A DNA stretch of 64,000 nt. Source: Isoetes taiwanensis. Lineage: Eukaryota; Streptophyta; Lycopodiopsida; Isoetales; Isoetaceae. Both the position numbers and the translations under genes were made by a program. Under the pieces are notes generated by a model. That model was not told where the DNA came from and made no database searches. It was given only the letters and a program-made list of their open reading frames with translations. Each line of letters starts with the position of its first letter. Positions within the stretch are counted from its first letter, which is position 1. The stretch spans positions 5,597,563-5,661,562 of the forward strand of contig JAJEKV010000014.1 of assembly GCA_021234155.1 (NCBI GenBank), read 5' to 3'. Shown piece by piece: positions 31,393 to 42,817 of the stretch.

Positions 31393-31870
31393 GGTCTTCT
31401 GTGAGGCTGTGAGTGAAAAATCCAATGAGGATCGATGCAAGGAGATAATGAAGTTTTACGTGGCTTATGATAAGCTGGTGATAGCTACAGGAACAGATGC
31501 ATTAACATGTGGTATCCATGGGGTTTTTGAGCGTGCAATTTTCTTGCGAGAATTTCCACATGCTGGCATATTTTCTTTCTTGCTCCGTAGATTTTGAGGT
31601 ATTATTTTCTGTGTTTTCACCATGATATGAATTAGAATGCATTGAATTGCAGGAATATTTAAGGAAGAAAGGAGGATTTTTTTTTTTGTTGAAGGACGTC
31701 AGACTTTATTCAATCAAAGAGTCAAATACAAGTATAAATGCAGAGACAGGAATAAAATCTCAGCGGAGGATTTTCCATTGTGTTGTGGTTGGAGGCGACC
31801 CTGGGTGTGGAATTTAGTGAAGAACTGAGTAACTCTATAAAAAGGAATGTTCATAAAAAATATGCTAGAG
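31393..31870 (+). pseudogene. NDA: NDA fragment, N-terminal/middle exons, with a LINE insertion
   Basis: 31393-31565 reads VFCEAVSEKSN then FYVAYDKLVIATGTDALTCG then IHGVFERAIFLREFPHA. This is the stretch before the second dinucleotide-binding fold in type II NAD(P)H dehydrogenases. After an intron (acceptor TTGCAG at about 31652) comes EYLRKK. The exon is then interrupted by an 84-bp insertion and continues with FHCVVVGGDPG and, one frame over, GVEFSEELS. This matches the GxGxxGxE-type NADH-binding motif, here GGDPG and frameshifted. The order of blocks is right within this piece, but the C-terminal exons are upstream. Not functional. Confidence 0.82.
31681..31764 (-). mobile_element. 5'-truncated LINE 3' end with poly(A), 84 bp
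   Basis: Bounded by a perfect 10-bp target duplication GGAGGATTTT (31671-31680 and 31765-31774). The minus strand ends in a run of A after '...GAATAAAGTCTGACGTCC', as in a LINE 3' terminus with an AATAAA polyadenylation signal. It splits the NDA exon. Removing it restores the continuity of the similarity. Confidence 0.85.
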
Positions 31871-31899
31871 ATATTTTGCGGAAAACTTTTGGCCATCTT

Positions 31900-33137
31900 T
31901 TTGTTGACTATCGACTCCATCAATATATCTTTATCCTGTCAAGTGTATGCAGTTAGCGCCTTAGTCACCATGTCCTTTCCCACGAGTAAAAACATGATAT
32001 TCATTCCATTCATTGTTATGGCAGCTTTACCATTTAGTGGCGAGAAAACTAAGCAAGAAGCTGGTTCGAGTTTAAACAGGGCAAAAGTTAAGTGATACTC
32101 TATCTCTAATTTCTTAGAAATTAAGAGTCGATAGATAGCTGGATCACAGTTCAATACATAGTTTAGGTCTTTATCTTGAATCACTAGTCCGATTTATTTT
32201 TCATGATGTAGGGATCATTTTCTTAAAGTTATCACGAGGGAACCTTCACGTGGCCAATACAGATTCAAGCATTATATACGAAGATCTTGGTGAGAGGGCT
32301 TGAAATTATTAAAATTATAAGTTGACAGATATTATATCCATTCTCTCCCTGCAATGCAAGAACATGGGCAATGGCAATCAACATAAGAAATGAAGGTTGG
32401 CTCAAGGTTGGGACCTCAATTCGGATCAAATGAAGTTGCCGTCATATTTTAATGTTTTTCATGTGCATATATGCATGCATGCATCTATTCTATTGGCAGC
32501 AGCAATTTCATAAAGTCTCTTAAAATTATCTAAATTTCTAAGAGGGCTTTTTGCCAGTTCATCAAAATGGTTGATTTGAGACGTCTTCGGATTTCAAAGT
32601 TCAGCTTTCAAGTTGTAGGTGTTGTAATTACTCTAACAATATGCAAAATGGTTAATGTATCAAAATATGGCACCCGCCACAAATCTTAGCAGGCACCATA
32701 AAAAAAGAACAAATAGAGGACACGGTAAGATACAATTTAGTGTATTCAAAAAGGCACTTGCCATAGAAGTGAGTAGCCAATTTCCCAAAAATAGCACACT
32801 CAATAACTTCGATGGCAAATAAACCCTTTCCCTTCTACCTCCTTTGCACCAACACCAAAAAACATATCTAAAATAGCACCTTCCACAAAAATAATGACTA
32901 GCCAATTCCCCAAAATGGCCACTTCTTTGCACCCAAGCACTCCTTTCTTAAAGAAGCAAATATCTTTTTCTAAACTGAAGGTTTAGAGAACCAATTATAG
33001 ACACTAGGGAAATCTCAGACAACAAAATTACATGCAGACACATGAAACAAACTATACAACGCAGTAAATCCAAAGAATCAGTCTTGGAATTGTATGGTAA
33101 ATTATGTCCGTTGGTTTTAGTCCATTTGGGCAATTTT
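31900..33137. other. No gene recognised
   Basis: AT-rich. The beginning may still hold decayed NDA sequence. A minus-strand frame at 32660-32932 is hydrophobic but looks like low-complexity translation. Nothing else was seen. Confidence 0.3.
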
Positions 33138-33245
33138 TTGTGTTGCCCTAGGGGGGCAAACCCTCGCACAAGTGGATTTTCGGCATACTTCGAGTACATG
33201 CTAGAATATACCCAGCATATGCTAAAAACTGCTTCAACTGGCGCC
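33138..33245 (+). repeat. Third copy of the TTGCCC(C)TAGGGGGGCAA repeat segment
   Basis: 'TTGCCCTAGGGGGGCAAACC' followed by CTCG, then 'GGCATACTTCGAGTACATGC', 'CCCAGCATATGCT' and 'ACTGCTTC'. It corresponds to 23359-23455 and 25435-25530 at the end of the duplicated repeat, with considerable divergence. The GAATCT array is not present next to it. Confidence 0.6.
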
Positions 33246-35424
33246 CGATGAAACCGGATCATCCCCCGCTTTCCGTCGATCTTTGTTCGAACCGCCTAAC
33301 CGGCCATAGTTCCCGAGCTTATGGAAGTGATATTGCAGAGATTGGTGCGAAGAGGCCTTCGAGTCGTGGAGTTATGGATGCGCTTGCAGATTTTGAAAAA
33401 TGGATTTGTGGTTTTTTGCTCCTAAGAAACATCAGAGGAAGTTGTACCTCTTGTATCCCTTACTTTGATGCTCACGGTTCTCATCTTGCCAGAAGACTTG
33501 TGGATTAAGCTGGAAACTACCTTTCCATATAATGTTGAGGATGTCTATTGTGAGCGCATCGAACTACAGGACAGGAAGAAAGGAAGCAATATATTTTCTT
33601 TTAAGGTAAAGGGCACACGATTGTCACGGAATAATCGACTAAATGTGGAGAGTATAATTTCAAATTCTACTTGGTAGTCATACGAAGCACTTTTTCTGCT
33701 TTTAAGAACGTGTAATCAACTTTTATAGGAGTTCCTGTTGCACTTCTGCAGGCAAACAATTCTGACTGTATGTATGAGGCAGTACAGCCTATTGGTAAAC
33801 ATTTCTAGATTGTGCCATCAACTGAAACAACGATATCATATCTTATAATTTCTATCGCGATAATCCTGTCTTTAGGTTAGTTCTGTATCTCTTTTACCTG
33901 CGGTTCATAATTTTAGTATTCTAGCTTTAAAGAAATAACATGTAAAGTATAAATAGGATATTTAAAAATAAGGCGCTCTTCATTGTCAGTGTCCTTGGAT
34001 TCCTTGGATTCCTGCAACGACCAAGTTGTGGTGCATGTTGAAACAAAGACCATGGATGGTTTTTATTCATTTTTAGCAAAAACAACACTTGAAACAATAC
34101 CTATTTTTAAAAAATAATGTGTTATCTTTCTATTAACTACATATCATATTGTGTAAAAACAACACGTCAAAATTAATAAAAGACCATTGTAGAGTCTTCT
34201 TTAAAATTACATATACTTTTTGAGAAAAACAACAATTAAAAATAATGGCAACTTATAAAAACTACATTAAAACTACTACACGTATTATTTCTAGCGTCAT
34301 TTCTAGCATTTTTGGAATAATAATATGCATGGATTTTAGTTGTTTTCTTGCAAAAAAGACAACAAAAAACTATACGTAGAGCAAATTTTGGGGTTGTTGT
34401 GATGACAAAGACCAGAAATTTCTTCAGGCCAATCTTCATAAAGTCATGGTATCAAGTATTGTATTGTCTGAAATAGCAATTTTGATTAATTGTGAAAACG
34501 TGACTTTAAAGTATAATTTAAGCCAATTCACCCTTGAGACACAGAGGACAACCCTTCGTGCGCAGCACCTTGTTTTTTTTCTATTATTTATAATATTCCT
34601 ACCATGTAAGTTGGGGTTAAATGTGGCAATTCTATATTCTAGAACTTCCTCTTTGGAGTCACTTAATGTGGAATTAGAAAAAGCATTTGTTTATTAAAAC
34701 GCAAACATAAGTTTGAGACAGGCGTAGCAGCTTGGTCCTTTTGCAAAAAGAGTGGAGGGGTATTATCCATGGTGTGCTTTAGTGTGTGTACATTGACGTT
34801 GACCCAAAGGGTGCATGTGGTGGCGATGCATGCATTGAATTTGGGAATTGGAAGGAATGAACTTGTGGGAGTAAGTAGAATCAAGCATTATTATTGGTGT
34901 TATGTGGTCCATGTGAGGAAAAATGGGTTCAAGATATAGCTCCTATGTGCGTCTCATGGTGGGTTATCAATTTTTAAAAGGTGCATTTGATGGAGCACGG
35001 AGTAAGTTTGCATAGTGTTGATGGGTGGCAAGATTTGAAATTACTTTATTTATAGTGTAAGTTTGGCCCGACACATGGATAGTGTGTAGGAATCAGGGTG
35101 TCTAGAGTTGACTAGTTAAAAAGGGGTGAGGGACAAACTAGGATGTAGCAAGTGTTAAGGCGAGAAAAATGAAAGAAACGTTTCTTTAGGTAATAATGTT
35201 ATAATGTTTAGTAGCATAGCATAACAATAATACTTAAAAATGACGATGTAAGTGTGTACATTGTTCATACATCATTTGCTTTAATTTTATTTAGTTGTTC
35301 GTTTCTATGTTAGTAGTCATGTGCAAGATGGCAAGTGAATGCAGGGTTTTTTTATGTTACTAAATTTGATTGGGGAAGCAAAATGTCTCGCTTGCTTGTA
35401 GTGGTTGCATCCAAAGCAGCCAAG
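33246..35424. other. No gene recognised
   Basis: Two open frames, 33248-33508 and 33465-33677 (the latter reading LWIKLETTFPYNVEDVYCER), could be remnants of a coding region but match nothing I know. The rest, from 33.7 kb on, is AT-rich without structure. Confidence 0.3.
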
Positions 35425-35905
35425 ATTTTTACAGCATAGTAACAGAGCCGTAACTTTAACAAGGAAGCTCCATTTCTTAAACATGAACATGCATTGGAAA
35501 GCTTAGAGAACAGTCTATAAAAGATGCTAGGTAGATGTTCTTCAAATTCCTAGTCTAAATATGTCAAATACGACAAAATCCATTTGCTGCTCTAAATTTA
35601 CAGCAGAGTAGTAACAGGACCGTAACTTCAACAAGGGAGCTCCATTTCTTAAACATGAATATGCATTGGAAAGCTTAGAGAACAGCCTATAAAAGATGCT
35701 AGGTACATGTTTTTCAAACTCCTAGTCTAAATATGTCAAATATGACAAAATCCATTTGCTGTTCTAAATTTACGGCAGAGTAGTAACATGATCGTAACTT
35801 CAACAAGGAAGCTCCATTTCTTAAACATGAGCATGCATTGGAAAGCTTAGAGAACAGCCTATAAAAGATGCTAGGTACATGTTTTTCAAATTCATAGTAC
35901 AAATG
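35425..35905. repeat. Three-copy tandem repeat, 172-bp unit
   Basis: The block CATTTCTTAAACATGA(A/G)(C/T)ATGC starts at 35471, 35643 and 35815, exactly 172 bp apart. Flanking words such as 'GTAACTT(C/T)AACAAGG' and 'AAAGATGCTAGGTA(C/G)ATG' recur with it. The copies differ by several substitutions each. No coding capacity. Confidence 0.9.
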
Positions 35906-36102
35906 AGTGAAATAAATCATAGTACATGAGCCACACAAGATAGCTAGTCCAAAAAGTTCAGTACACAGGATATGCCCTCAAAACTAAAAAAAGAAAGGCA
36001 ATATTTTTTGCCATTTTGCTTAACTGAAACTAACAAGATCTGGCAAGTTCTCCAAGACCTATGAATCCGTTGTTTGATGGTAAGAGCGATTCCACTACAA
36101 CT

Positions 36103-36238
36103 TCTTTATCTCAATCATACACCATAATGAAAATTTTTTCCATGCAACATGACAAAGAAAACATACCTTATCTTTATCTCAATCATACACCATAATGAAA
36201 ATTTTTTCCATGCAACATGACAAAGAAAACATACCTTA
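36103..36238. repeat. Two-copy tandem repeat, 68-bp unit
   Basis: The unit beginning TCTTTATCTCAATCATACAC at 36103 is repeated at 36171. The copies appear identical, so this is a recent duplication. Confidence 0.9.
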
Positions 36239-37581
36239 ACGGATCATTGTGGAAGCCATGTGGTCTAGAAAACGTCCAAATTGATCAGGAAGAGAAGATT
36301 CATGACTATTTGGGTTGTTTGTAGCTTTGAAGTAGGTGAATCCAGAACTGGGGCAGAAAACAAACCTGCAAACAAAATGCCAGAACAGCTTCAAAACAAT
36401 CACAAATGCCATCAAATAAGTACGATAATGAGTTTAATGGTGCAAACAGAGGTCTAGGGCACCGTCATTGTCCATATACATTTGCTCTGCTGCTATATGG
36501 CAATTAAAACACTTCAATGATGTTAATGCCAACAAACCAATGAGAATCAAGCTAGAACAAACAATCTAGACGCAATCACCACAGCCTTGCCAGCAAATCA
36601 ACAAGCAATAAACTAGCACACCTCTCAACCCTGCAGCCTCATGCATGGTTCTATTTGATGCCTCTACACAGAGCTCATTCCATAAGCCTTGCAATCTAAG
36701 GCATAGATGTGAACGCCAACAAACCAATGGAAAACAAACTATAACAAACAAAAGGACCTGCAAATGTTCATATGTCCCATCCCAACAAATCTCCAATTCA
36801 TCTATATTTGCACAATCTATACACTTACACATTATGCAAACATAGATCCAAAAATCAGCCCATTTTGTTCTACAATCTCTACAAACACTAGTATTATAGC
36901 TTCCCTATTCCTATCAGTTCTGCCTGCCTTTTAAAACATCTCACTGCTGTCAACCATTGACTAGTCTGAACATCGTGCAAAAAACACAAAGCTCTACAAA
37001 TGTTCACATGCCTTTATCATTCTCAATGCAAGAAATCAGCCTAATTCATTCTCCACTCTTTTTTTAATTACTGTTTATCATCATCAACTCAAATATCTAA
37101 CCTGCCATAAGCCACAAACACAAATAGGGGTTCACCGTTTTGCAACTCCTATGCAGAATCTAAATGGCTTTATATAAATTGTCTGTCTCAGCTCTGCATC
37201 TTAGATTACCGATGCCCTCCTCCAAATTGCCTCTTAAATAGCACCAGGGAGGTACCAAAACCCCAACCATGCAACTATAGCTGACCGTCCAGCATAAATC
37301 TGCCCATAAATGCAACAATTCTGGACCAAAATGCAACTCCTCCAACTTCAACGGCGCAACCGAACAGAATTACCAGGGTTTCATAAAATTCTTCAGCAAA
37401 ACCAGAGCATCACATTCCTCTAAAAGAACTAGTAGTCGACTGCAGAACCCAACTTCCAGAACATACCTGCTTCCTCTGCAATCCAACCAGAACAGTGCAA
37501 GTGCTTCCTCTGCCCGCAGGGATGTCGGATCACCTAGATCCTGAGTGCGATGGACGCCGCTGCTTGCACGCCTTACCTCTT
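36239..37581. other. No firm gene
   Basis: Short frames only. 37370-37594 (minus) is open for 74 codons and could contain an exon downstream of the putative transit-peptide exon, with an acceptor TTCATTGCAG at about 37625, but I could not join the phases. Confidence 0.3.
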
Positions 37582-37929
37582 CTAATTCTTCCACACCCGA
37601 CCACCGTTCACCTCCTTTTCTGCAATGAAGATTAAGTAAGGAATTTGCAGCACAAAACTACAATTTAATGAGATTAAGAAATTAAAAAAAATACCCTGGC
37701 TTGAAGTGGCACTGTTGAGAGGTCGCTTTTCCTTGTGAAATATAGAGAACTCTGCTCTGGCCATAGAAATTGGGGCAGAACTTTGACAGAGACTGTGATA
37801 ATCTGCATTCCAGCTTTGAAATTGCCACTGCTTCTGCATTATAAACTTACCAGCGGCAGATTTATTTGCACTAGCAGAGCCCAGAAACGCACAATGTCTG
37901 AGAAGGGCAGATCCTCTGCATAGGGCCAT
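37582..37929 (-). CDS. Possible first exon with organelle-targeting-like N-terminus
   Basis: Begins MALCRGSALLRHCAFLGSAS and is rich in Ala, Ser and Arg without early acids, as in mitochondrial or plastid presequences. The frame runs about 80 codons to a GTATTTTT donor-like site near 37695. The sequence after it (FFNFLISLNC) looks like intron. The protein was not recognised. A following exon is plausible on the minus strand but was not proven. The open frame could be chance. Confidence 0.25.
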   Translation of the reverse strand: MALCRGSALLRHCAFLGSASANKSAAGKFIMQKQWQFQSWNADYHSLCQSSAPISMARAEFSIFHKEKRPLNSATSSQGIFFNFLISLNCSFVLQIPYLIFIAEKEVNGGRVWKN

Positions 37930-38229
37930 GTTTGAGAAATAGAAACGGATCCAAAAAAGAAGAAAGGGGTAGCGGCACTATGAGAAAGATCGGACAGAAA
38001 TAGTGTAGAGGAAACGCCCCTTATAAACGAGACTAGAAACGACCTTATTACTGCATCTAACAGCGGCCTCATGTAATCTCTGTTTCTGCCCTGGCCATAT
38101 AAGGCATAAAACAGAAGGCATGCCAAAGCCACAAGCTTACAAACAAAAAATCGCCTGAATCTACAAATTCCACGGACACACTCCTGCTCCACTAGCAATC
38201 CCACCAAAATACCACAGACAACCGATCAA

Positions 38230-38690
38230 CCGATCAACCAAAGAACACACGCAAACGATGTTCTCGCCCATCCTCGAAGCAACCCCAGCCGCCCATCTCG
38301 CCATGTGGCCAAATCAATGGCCCACAGCCCGTCCCCAAACGATCGTTCATCCAGACAGGCCCTATATCTCTCTCATATATAAAATTATGTAGGTGTTTTG
38401 AAATGTGACGTGGAGCAAGAAAAAGATGACGTGTACAGGGGGAAAAAATTCCACGTCAGCAAGTCAGATTAGGATGGAGGGCCAGGATTTCTTTAGACAA
38501 ATAGGGCAGTTTAGTCCCGCTGTTTGGCGCTTGATGCACGCCATAGCCGCTCTATGATTTCCACAGGGATTTGCTACGGGGGCTTCCCTTAGATACGCAA
38601 TCCCATCGTTGTTCAAGAAATTCAGAGATCAAGCAGAGGATACAATCCTGCTTCTTGCCTTCTGCATCTTAAGCATAACAGAGCTGCAGC
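38230..38690. other. No gene recognised
   Basis: Includes TATA-like 'CATATATAAAATTATG' at about 38379 and a GC-richer stretch. It could be a promoter for a neighbouring transcript on either strand; no evidence decides. Confidence 0.25.
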
Positions 38691-38920
38691 TTAGACCCTT
38701 AAGCCTTTGTTAGAAACAGATTTCTGCGTCCCAAAAGATTGAAGGCAAAAGAGTTGCATGCTGCCCCGGATCTGTTCTAACACTGATATTTCTATTGAAT
38801 CTAGCTGTGCCATTACAAATGCGGCCAAAAATAAGCAGATTAGAACCGCCCGCTCCCTCGCTTCTGCCATAGGCATGGTTTATGATCTGCTTTGCAGAGG
38901 AAGAATCGAAAAGGAAAAGT

Positions 38921-39024
38921 TTATATTCTGGGTGAGCTATTTGGGCGATTCTCACAGAAAAAAGCCCAAAGCTTATATTTTGGGTGAACTATTTGGGCGA
39001 TTTTTACAGAGAAAAGCCCACAGA
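38921..39024 (+). repeat. Two-copy tandem repeat, 52-bp unit
   Basis: The unit TTATATT(C/T)TGGGTGA(G/A)CTA..GGGCGATT starts at 38921 and 38973. It lies inside a plus-strand frame of 130 codons (38758-39150) that I do not recognise. Confidence 0.85.
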
Positions 39025-39150
39025 CTTTTCAACCTGGGATCTAATGATCATCTGAACAGAGCTTTCGGACCCGAAGGAAGAATCGAAAAGAAGAATAGGT
39101 TGAAAAATAGAGCGGGAATATGCCGAGGCTACCTTGATCTTCTAAAATAG

Positions 39151-39904
39151 CATGCTGCCATGAATTAAGGCAGTAGAACCATCTGTAAATTCTACACAAT
39201 AAATCTAATAATTCGACCTCTGATTGTGGGAGACTTGAAAACCAAACACATAATTCTATTGCAGGGATGTTTATGGGCTACACCAGGCAAATTCGTCATG
39301 TTTTTTAACCCAGTAACCAGGTCCTGTGGACGATTATCACAAGCCATATTAACCGAGACCATATTAACTGGCAAATTCGGAGCGACCATGTCGGATCATC
39401 TGCGAGCAAACATGATTCGGTCGGAGCTACCATATCGGATCATCTGCCAGCAAACATACCTTTACAGAAACCTATGTTTCTGTAACCTGCCTTTCATGCT
39501 AACGTGGCAAATGGCTTGATTCTGGGTTCGTGGTGCAGCACCCAGTTTACAGTTGCTCACCTTTTTAAATAAACCTTGTTTTATTGCCTCAATATATTTC
39601 CGCCCGTGGTATATAGAACAAGGGAAGCATGCTCGTGCCCATGGTAATATGAACTCCCATGTTTGTTACATACGACATGAGTGTTGTTAGTGGGGAGCTC
39701 CTATGGTTTATCTATCTTTCATTGAATGCTATTATCGTGTGCAAGTGTTTTGTTTTGGCTTCAGGAAGTTGGAAGAAGGGCAACATATTAGTCTTGCAAA
39801 TAATGTCTCGAGTTTAGGTCTCAAATCCAGCAAACATGGAAAGGCTCTTGGCTACAGGCCTTCCAGTCCTATTGAAGCCTAATCTATTAAAATTATTCAA
39901 CATT
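39151..39904. other. No gene recognised
   Basis: Short frames only. Small repeats such as 'GACCATATTAAC'/'GACCATGTCGGATCATCTGC' occur near 39360-39440. Confidence 0.3.
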
Positions 39905-39927
39905 ATGCGGCGGCAACGCCGCCGCAT
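39905..39927. repeat. GC-rich hairpin
   Basis: ATGCGGCGGC-AAC-GCCGCCGCAT, a perfect 10-bp stem with a 3-base loop in AT-rich surroundings. It is followed by CTTGTATAAG, as are two similar hairpins later in the window by (T)TCTTGTAT(A/T). Confidence 0.85.
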
Positions 39928-40049
39928 CCCCGTCTTGTATAAGAATATATATAAGGAAGATACAAGTGTTTGTACTATGAAGGACTGCATGAACTATGAA
40001 GGACTGCATGAAGTCGACCCTGCAAAACACACCAATGTGGAAGATTCCC

Positions 40050-40885
40050 TTAGAGTTTTTAGATTCTATAAATATTTCTCTAGATTCTCAAATATTCATT
40101 CAGATTTTATAAAGATCCCCTATATTCTCGAAGAGATTATGAAGATTCTCTTGGATTCCCCTAGATTCTCAAAGATTTTCTAGCGATTCCCATAGATTTG
40201 CTAAGATTCTCTTGAGATTCCCTTAGATTCTCAGAGATTGTCCCAAGATTCACCTAGATTACCCACAATAATATGTAGGTTCTCTTGGGATCCCTTAGAT
40301 TCTATCAAGATTCCTTTAGGTTCTCTAAGGTTTCATCAAGATTCCCCTAGATTCCTAAAGATTTTATGGAAATTCTTTTGGATTCTTTTAGATCATATGA
40401 AGATTCCCTTAGATTCTCCAAGGCTCCATCAAGCTTCCCTATAATCTCAAAGATTCCATCAAGATTCCGCATAATCTCAAAGATTCCATCAAGATTCCCC
40501 TATATTCTCAAAGTTTCTCTCACAATTCACATAGATTCTCCAAGAATATATGTAGATTCTCCTAGATTCTTTAAGACCATATCAAGATTCCCCAAGATTC
40601 TTAGATATTCTATGAAGATTCCCTAGATTCCATAAGATTCTCTTGGGATTCCCCTAGATTTCCGAAGATTAGCTTAAGATTCCTCTAGATTCCCTAAGAT
40701 TCCATGTAGATTTATCTAGATTCCCTTAGACTTTATGAAGATTCCCCTGTAGAACACACCTAGCGCCAAAGATTTCCCTAGATCCCCTTCTAAGAATCCA
40801 CAAGGATCACTTAGATTCTTAAGGTTTTTACAAAGATCCCCCTAGATTTTCAAAGATTATCTGAAGATTCCTTTAGATTACCCAA
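40050..40885 (-). repeat. GAATCT-rich array, inverted copy
   Basis: Made of AGATTC/GATTCT/GATTCC words every 10-18 bases, the reverse complement of the arrays at 22.4 and 24.5 kb. It is preceded by 'CAAGTGTTTGTACTATGAAGGACTGCATGAA'-like sequence, the inverse of the segment that follows the other arrays. So a common element of larger size exists in two orientations. The apparent frames (repeated DSPR/KIP words) are translation artefacts. Confidence 0.8.
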
Positions 40886-41595
40886 GCAAATTGTTGTATG
40901 CAAAAAGCTCATACCTCATTCCATGCTTATCTCCTTCATCTGTTCTCTTATCCTTGATGGGTATATTCAATTCCATCGGAGGCAAATCAAAAGTGGTATC
41001 AAATGTATAAACAAAAAGTTTGTTTTTGACCGGAAGCGCAAACTGGTCCAACCAGGACTCAAGGAATTATCTGGAGCCTATCCACCGAGATTGATAGGCC
41101 TTGTTTAGGCCACACAATGGAGAGGCTTCGTTTGCAATAGCAAATGCATTAAAGTTAGAGACCCCTACGTTTTGAATATGGAACCTTTGACTTATTATCT
41201 GTGGCATACAACTTCGTTAAGACCGGCAAGAACTTAATGACTATTAATTTTAAGATAGACAATCAGATTCCTTCAGAGTATTTACATAAAACAATTTGCA
41301 TGGTTAAGGAATATAAGATTTCAACGATTAATTGAAAGAATTCTACCTTTTAACCATATATGTGGTTAATTCAAGTATAATATTTAGGATAGACCATTGG
41401 GTATAAATAGCCCTTAGATAATTTGATATATATATTTACTCCACCGTGGTGGAGTAAAGGAATGACTGCACCATAATGTTTAATATTTAGTGATGGGTAA
41501 CAAGGTCAACTTGGTGCATGCTCCTCTATGATAAATTACAGTTAAATTATCCTTAATGGCCAATAAATTGCCATGTTTTCAATGGATGTTTGCAT
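40886..41595. other. No gene recognised
   Basis: AT-rich. It contains the short palindrome CTCCACCGTGGTGGAG at about 41439-41454. Confidence 0.3.
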
Positions 41596-42632
41596 CACAA
41601 TGCTTAATCTTTCGTGATGGCTGGCAAGTATGGAGTTGAAGTCTGGGGCCCAGTGGTGTCCCTTGCTACTTGGAGCGACTTAGAACAGGTGCAGAAGGCC
41701 TTCTTAGCACGGGCACTCGGAGTGAAATCCACGGTCCCATATCAAATTTTGTTGCAGGAGACAGGTTTCCTGCCACTTCAGCGAGCGGCCCTTGATAGAC
41801 ACATCGTCTATTTCCAGAAGGTGGTAAATATGGATGATGATCGTCTACCGCACTTGACTTATGCAGTGGCAATGGGACCACAACGACTCAAGAATTGTTG
41901 GAAGGATAAAAGAGTGCAGTGGCTAACTCGATGGAATGTCCAGAGCACATGTGCATCCGGGTAGAAACAGAGGCGTGATCCCGACACCTGAGATGTTACC
42001 TTGATGCTTGTTTCTCCAGGCAAGCTTTGGGATTCCGTGGCTCTGGCGGAGCAAGTCAAAACAGCACATTACAAGCAGCACATAAATCCCACATTAGAAC
42101 GAGGCCCACAGCGCTACCTACGTTCACATCTGCCCATGAAAAAGCGCAGGCATATCGCCTCCATTCGCACAGGTGCCCACCATCTCCGGATTGAGACAGG
42201 TCGATGGATTGGGGAGCCACATCGGAGATAGGGTTTGTCGGGTGCTGCCAGGCAGGGAGTCTGTTGAGGATGAGTGTCACACTTTCCAGAGCTGCCCAAA
42301 GATATGATCGATTTTGGACACGCTATGCTCAGTTGATTAGACCTGATGAGCCGCTACACATGATACTGGGCACGACTTCGGTGCGCTCACTCGGATCATA
42401 CATTCAGGAAGTACTGGACTTGAGGGCTCAGATATGCCCCCAGTCAACCATTTAATTGATGTCAGCAGTCTTATTGCTGCCACGGTTTTTCCCTCGAAAA
42501 CCCTTCGGGGCGGGGGTTTTTTAATCCGGGCAGTAATGTGACTGCTGCGCTTTTTGTATTGGGTCCCATAGGCCGATTGGTCTCCGTGGACGATAAAAAC
42601 AATTCTATTATATTCTATTATATTCTTATAGC
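41596..42632 (+). mobile_element. LINE 3' fragment with ATTCT-type tail
   Basis: 41614-41964 encodes YGVEVWGPVVSLATWSDLEQ, VQKAFLARALGVKSTVPYQI and LLQETGFLPLQRAALDRHIV, the region after the reverse transcriptase in a LINE family of plants. Further on, in other frames, come LRIETGRWIG, RVCRVLPGRESVEDECHTFQ and CPKYDRFW, the usual cysteine/histidine-containing C-terminus. At least two frameshifts and a stop break it. It ends at about 42602-42632 in ATTCTATTATATTCTATTAT, a short tandem tail instead of poly(A). The reverse transcriptase domain itself is missing here (5'-truncated). Confidence 0.82.
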
Positions 42633-42812
42633 GGCAAGCATGTTTTTTGTTTTATAGTGATCCAACTTTATAAACGCCAAAGGATCGTTATACGTTGTTT
42701 TTAATGGATAGCGAGGGCAAAATAAGCTATGTTCCACTATATCTTGCGCATTGTTTTACATGATAGTGGACGTCGCAAAAAGAAATCCATATTGCATTTC
42801 TAAGTAGGCTAA
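42633..42812. other. Short unique spacer
   Basis: AT-rich sequence between the LINE tail and the gypsy target duplication; nothing recognised. Confidence 0.3.
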
Positions 42813-42817
42813 ATTGT
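42813..42817. repeat. Left target site duplication ATTGT
   Basis: Directly precedes the left LTR; repeated at 55185-55189 after the right LTR. Confidence 0.92.

Noticed and set aside
37839-38207. Minus-strand ORF of 122 codons
   Set aside because: Overlaps the more plausible transit-peptide-like frame, and its composition looks like random translation.
40050-40885. Open frames with repeated DSPR/KIP words as a repeat protein
   Set aside because: They are translations of the GATTCT word array; similar frames occur by chance in any phase, there is no start context, and other copies are not open.
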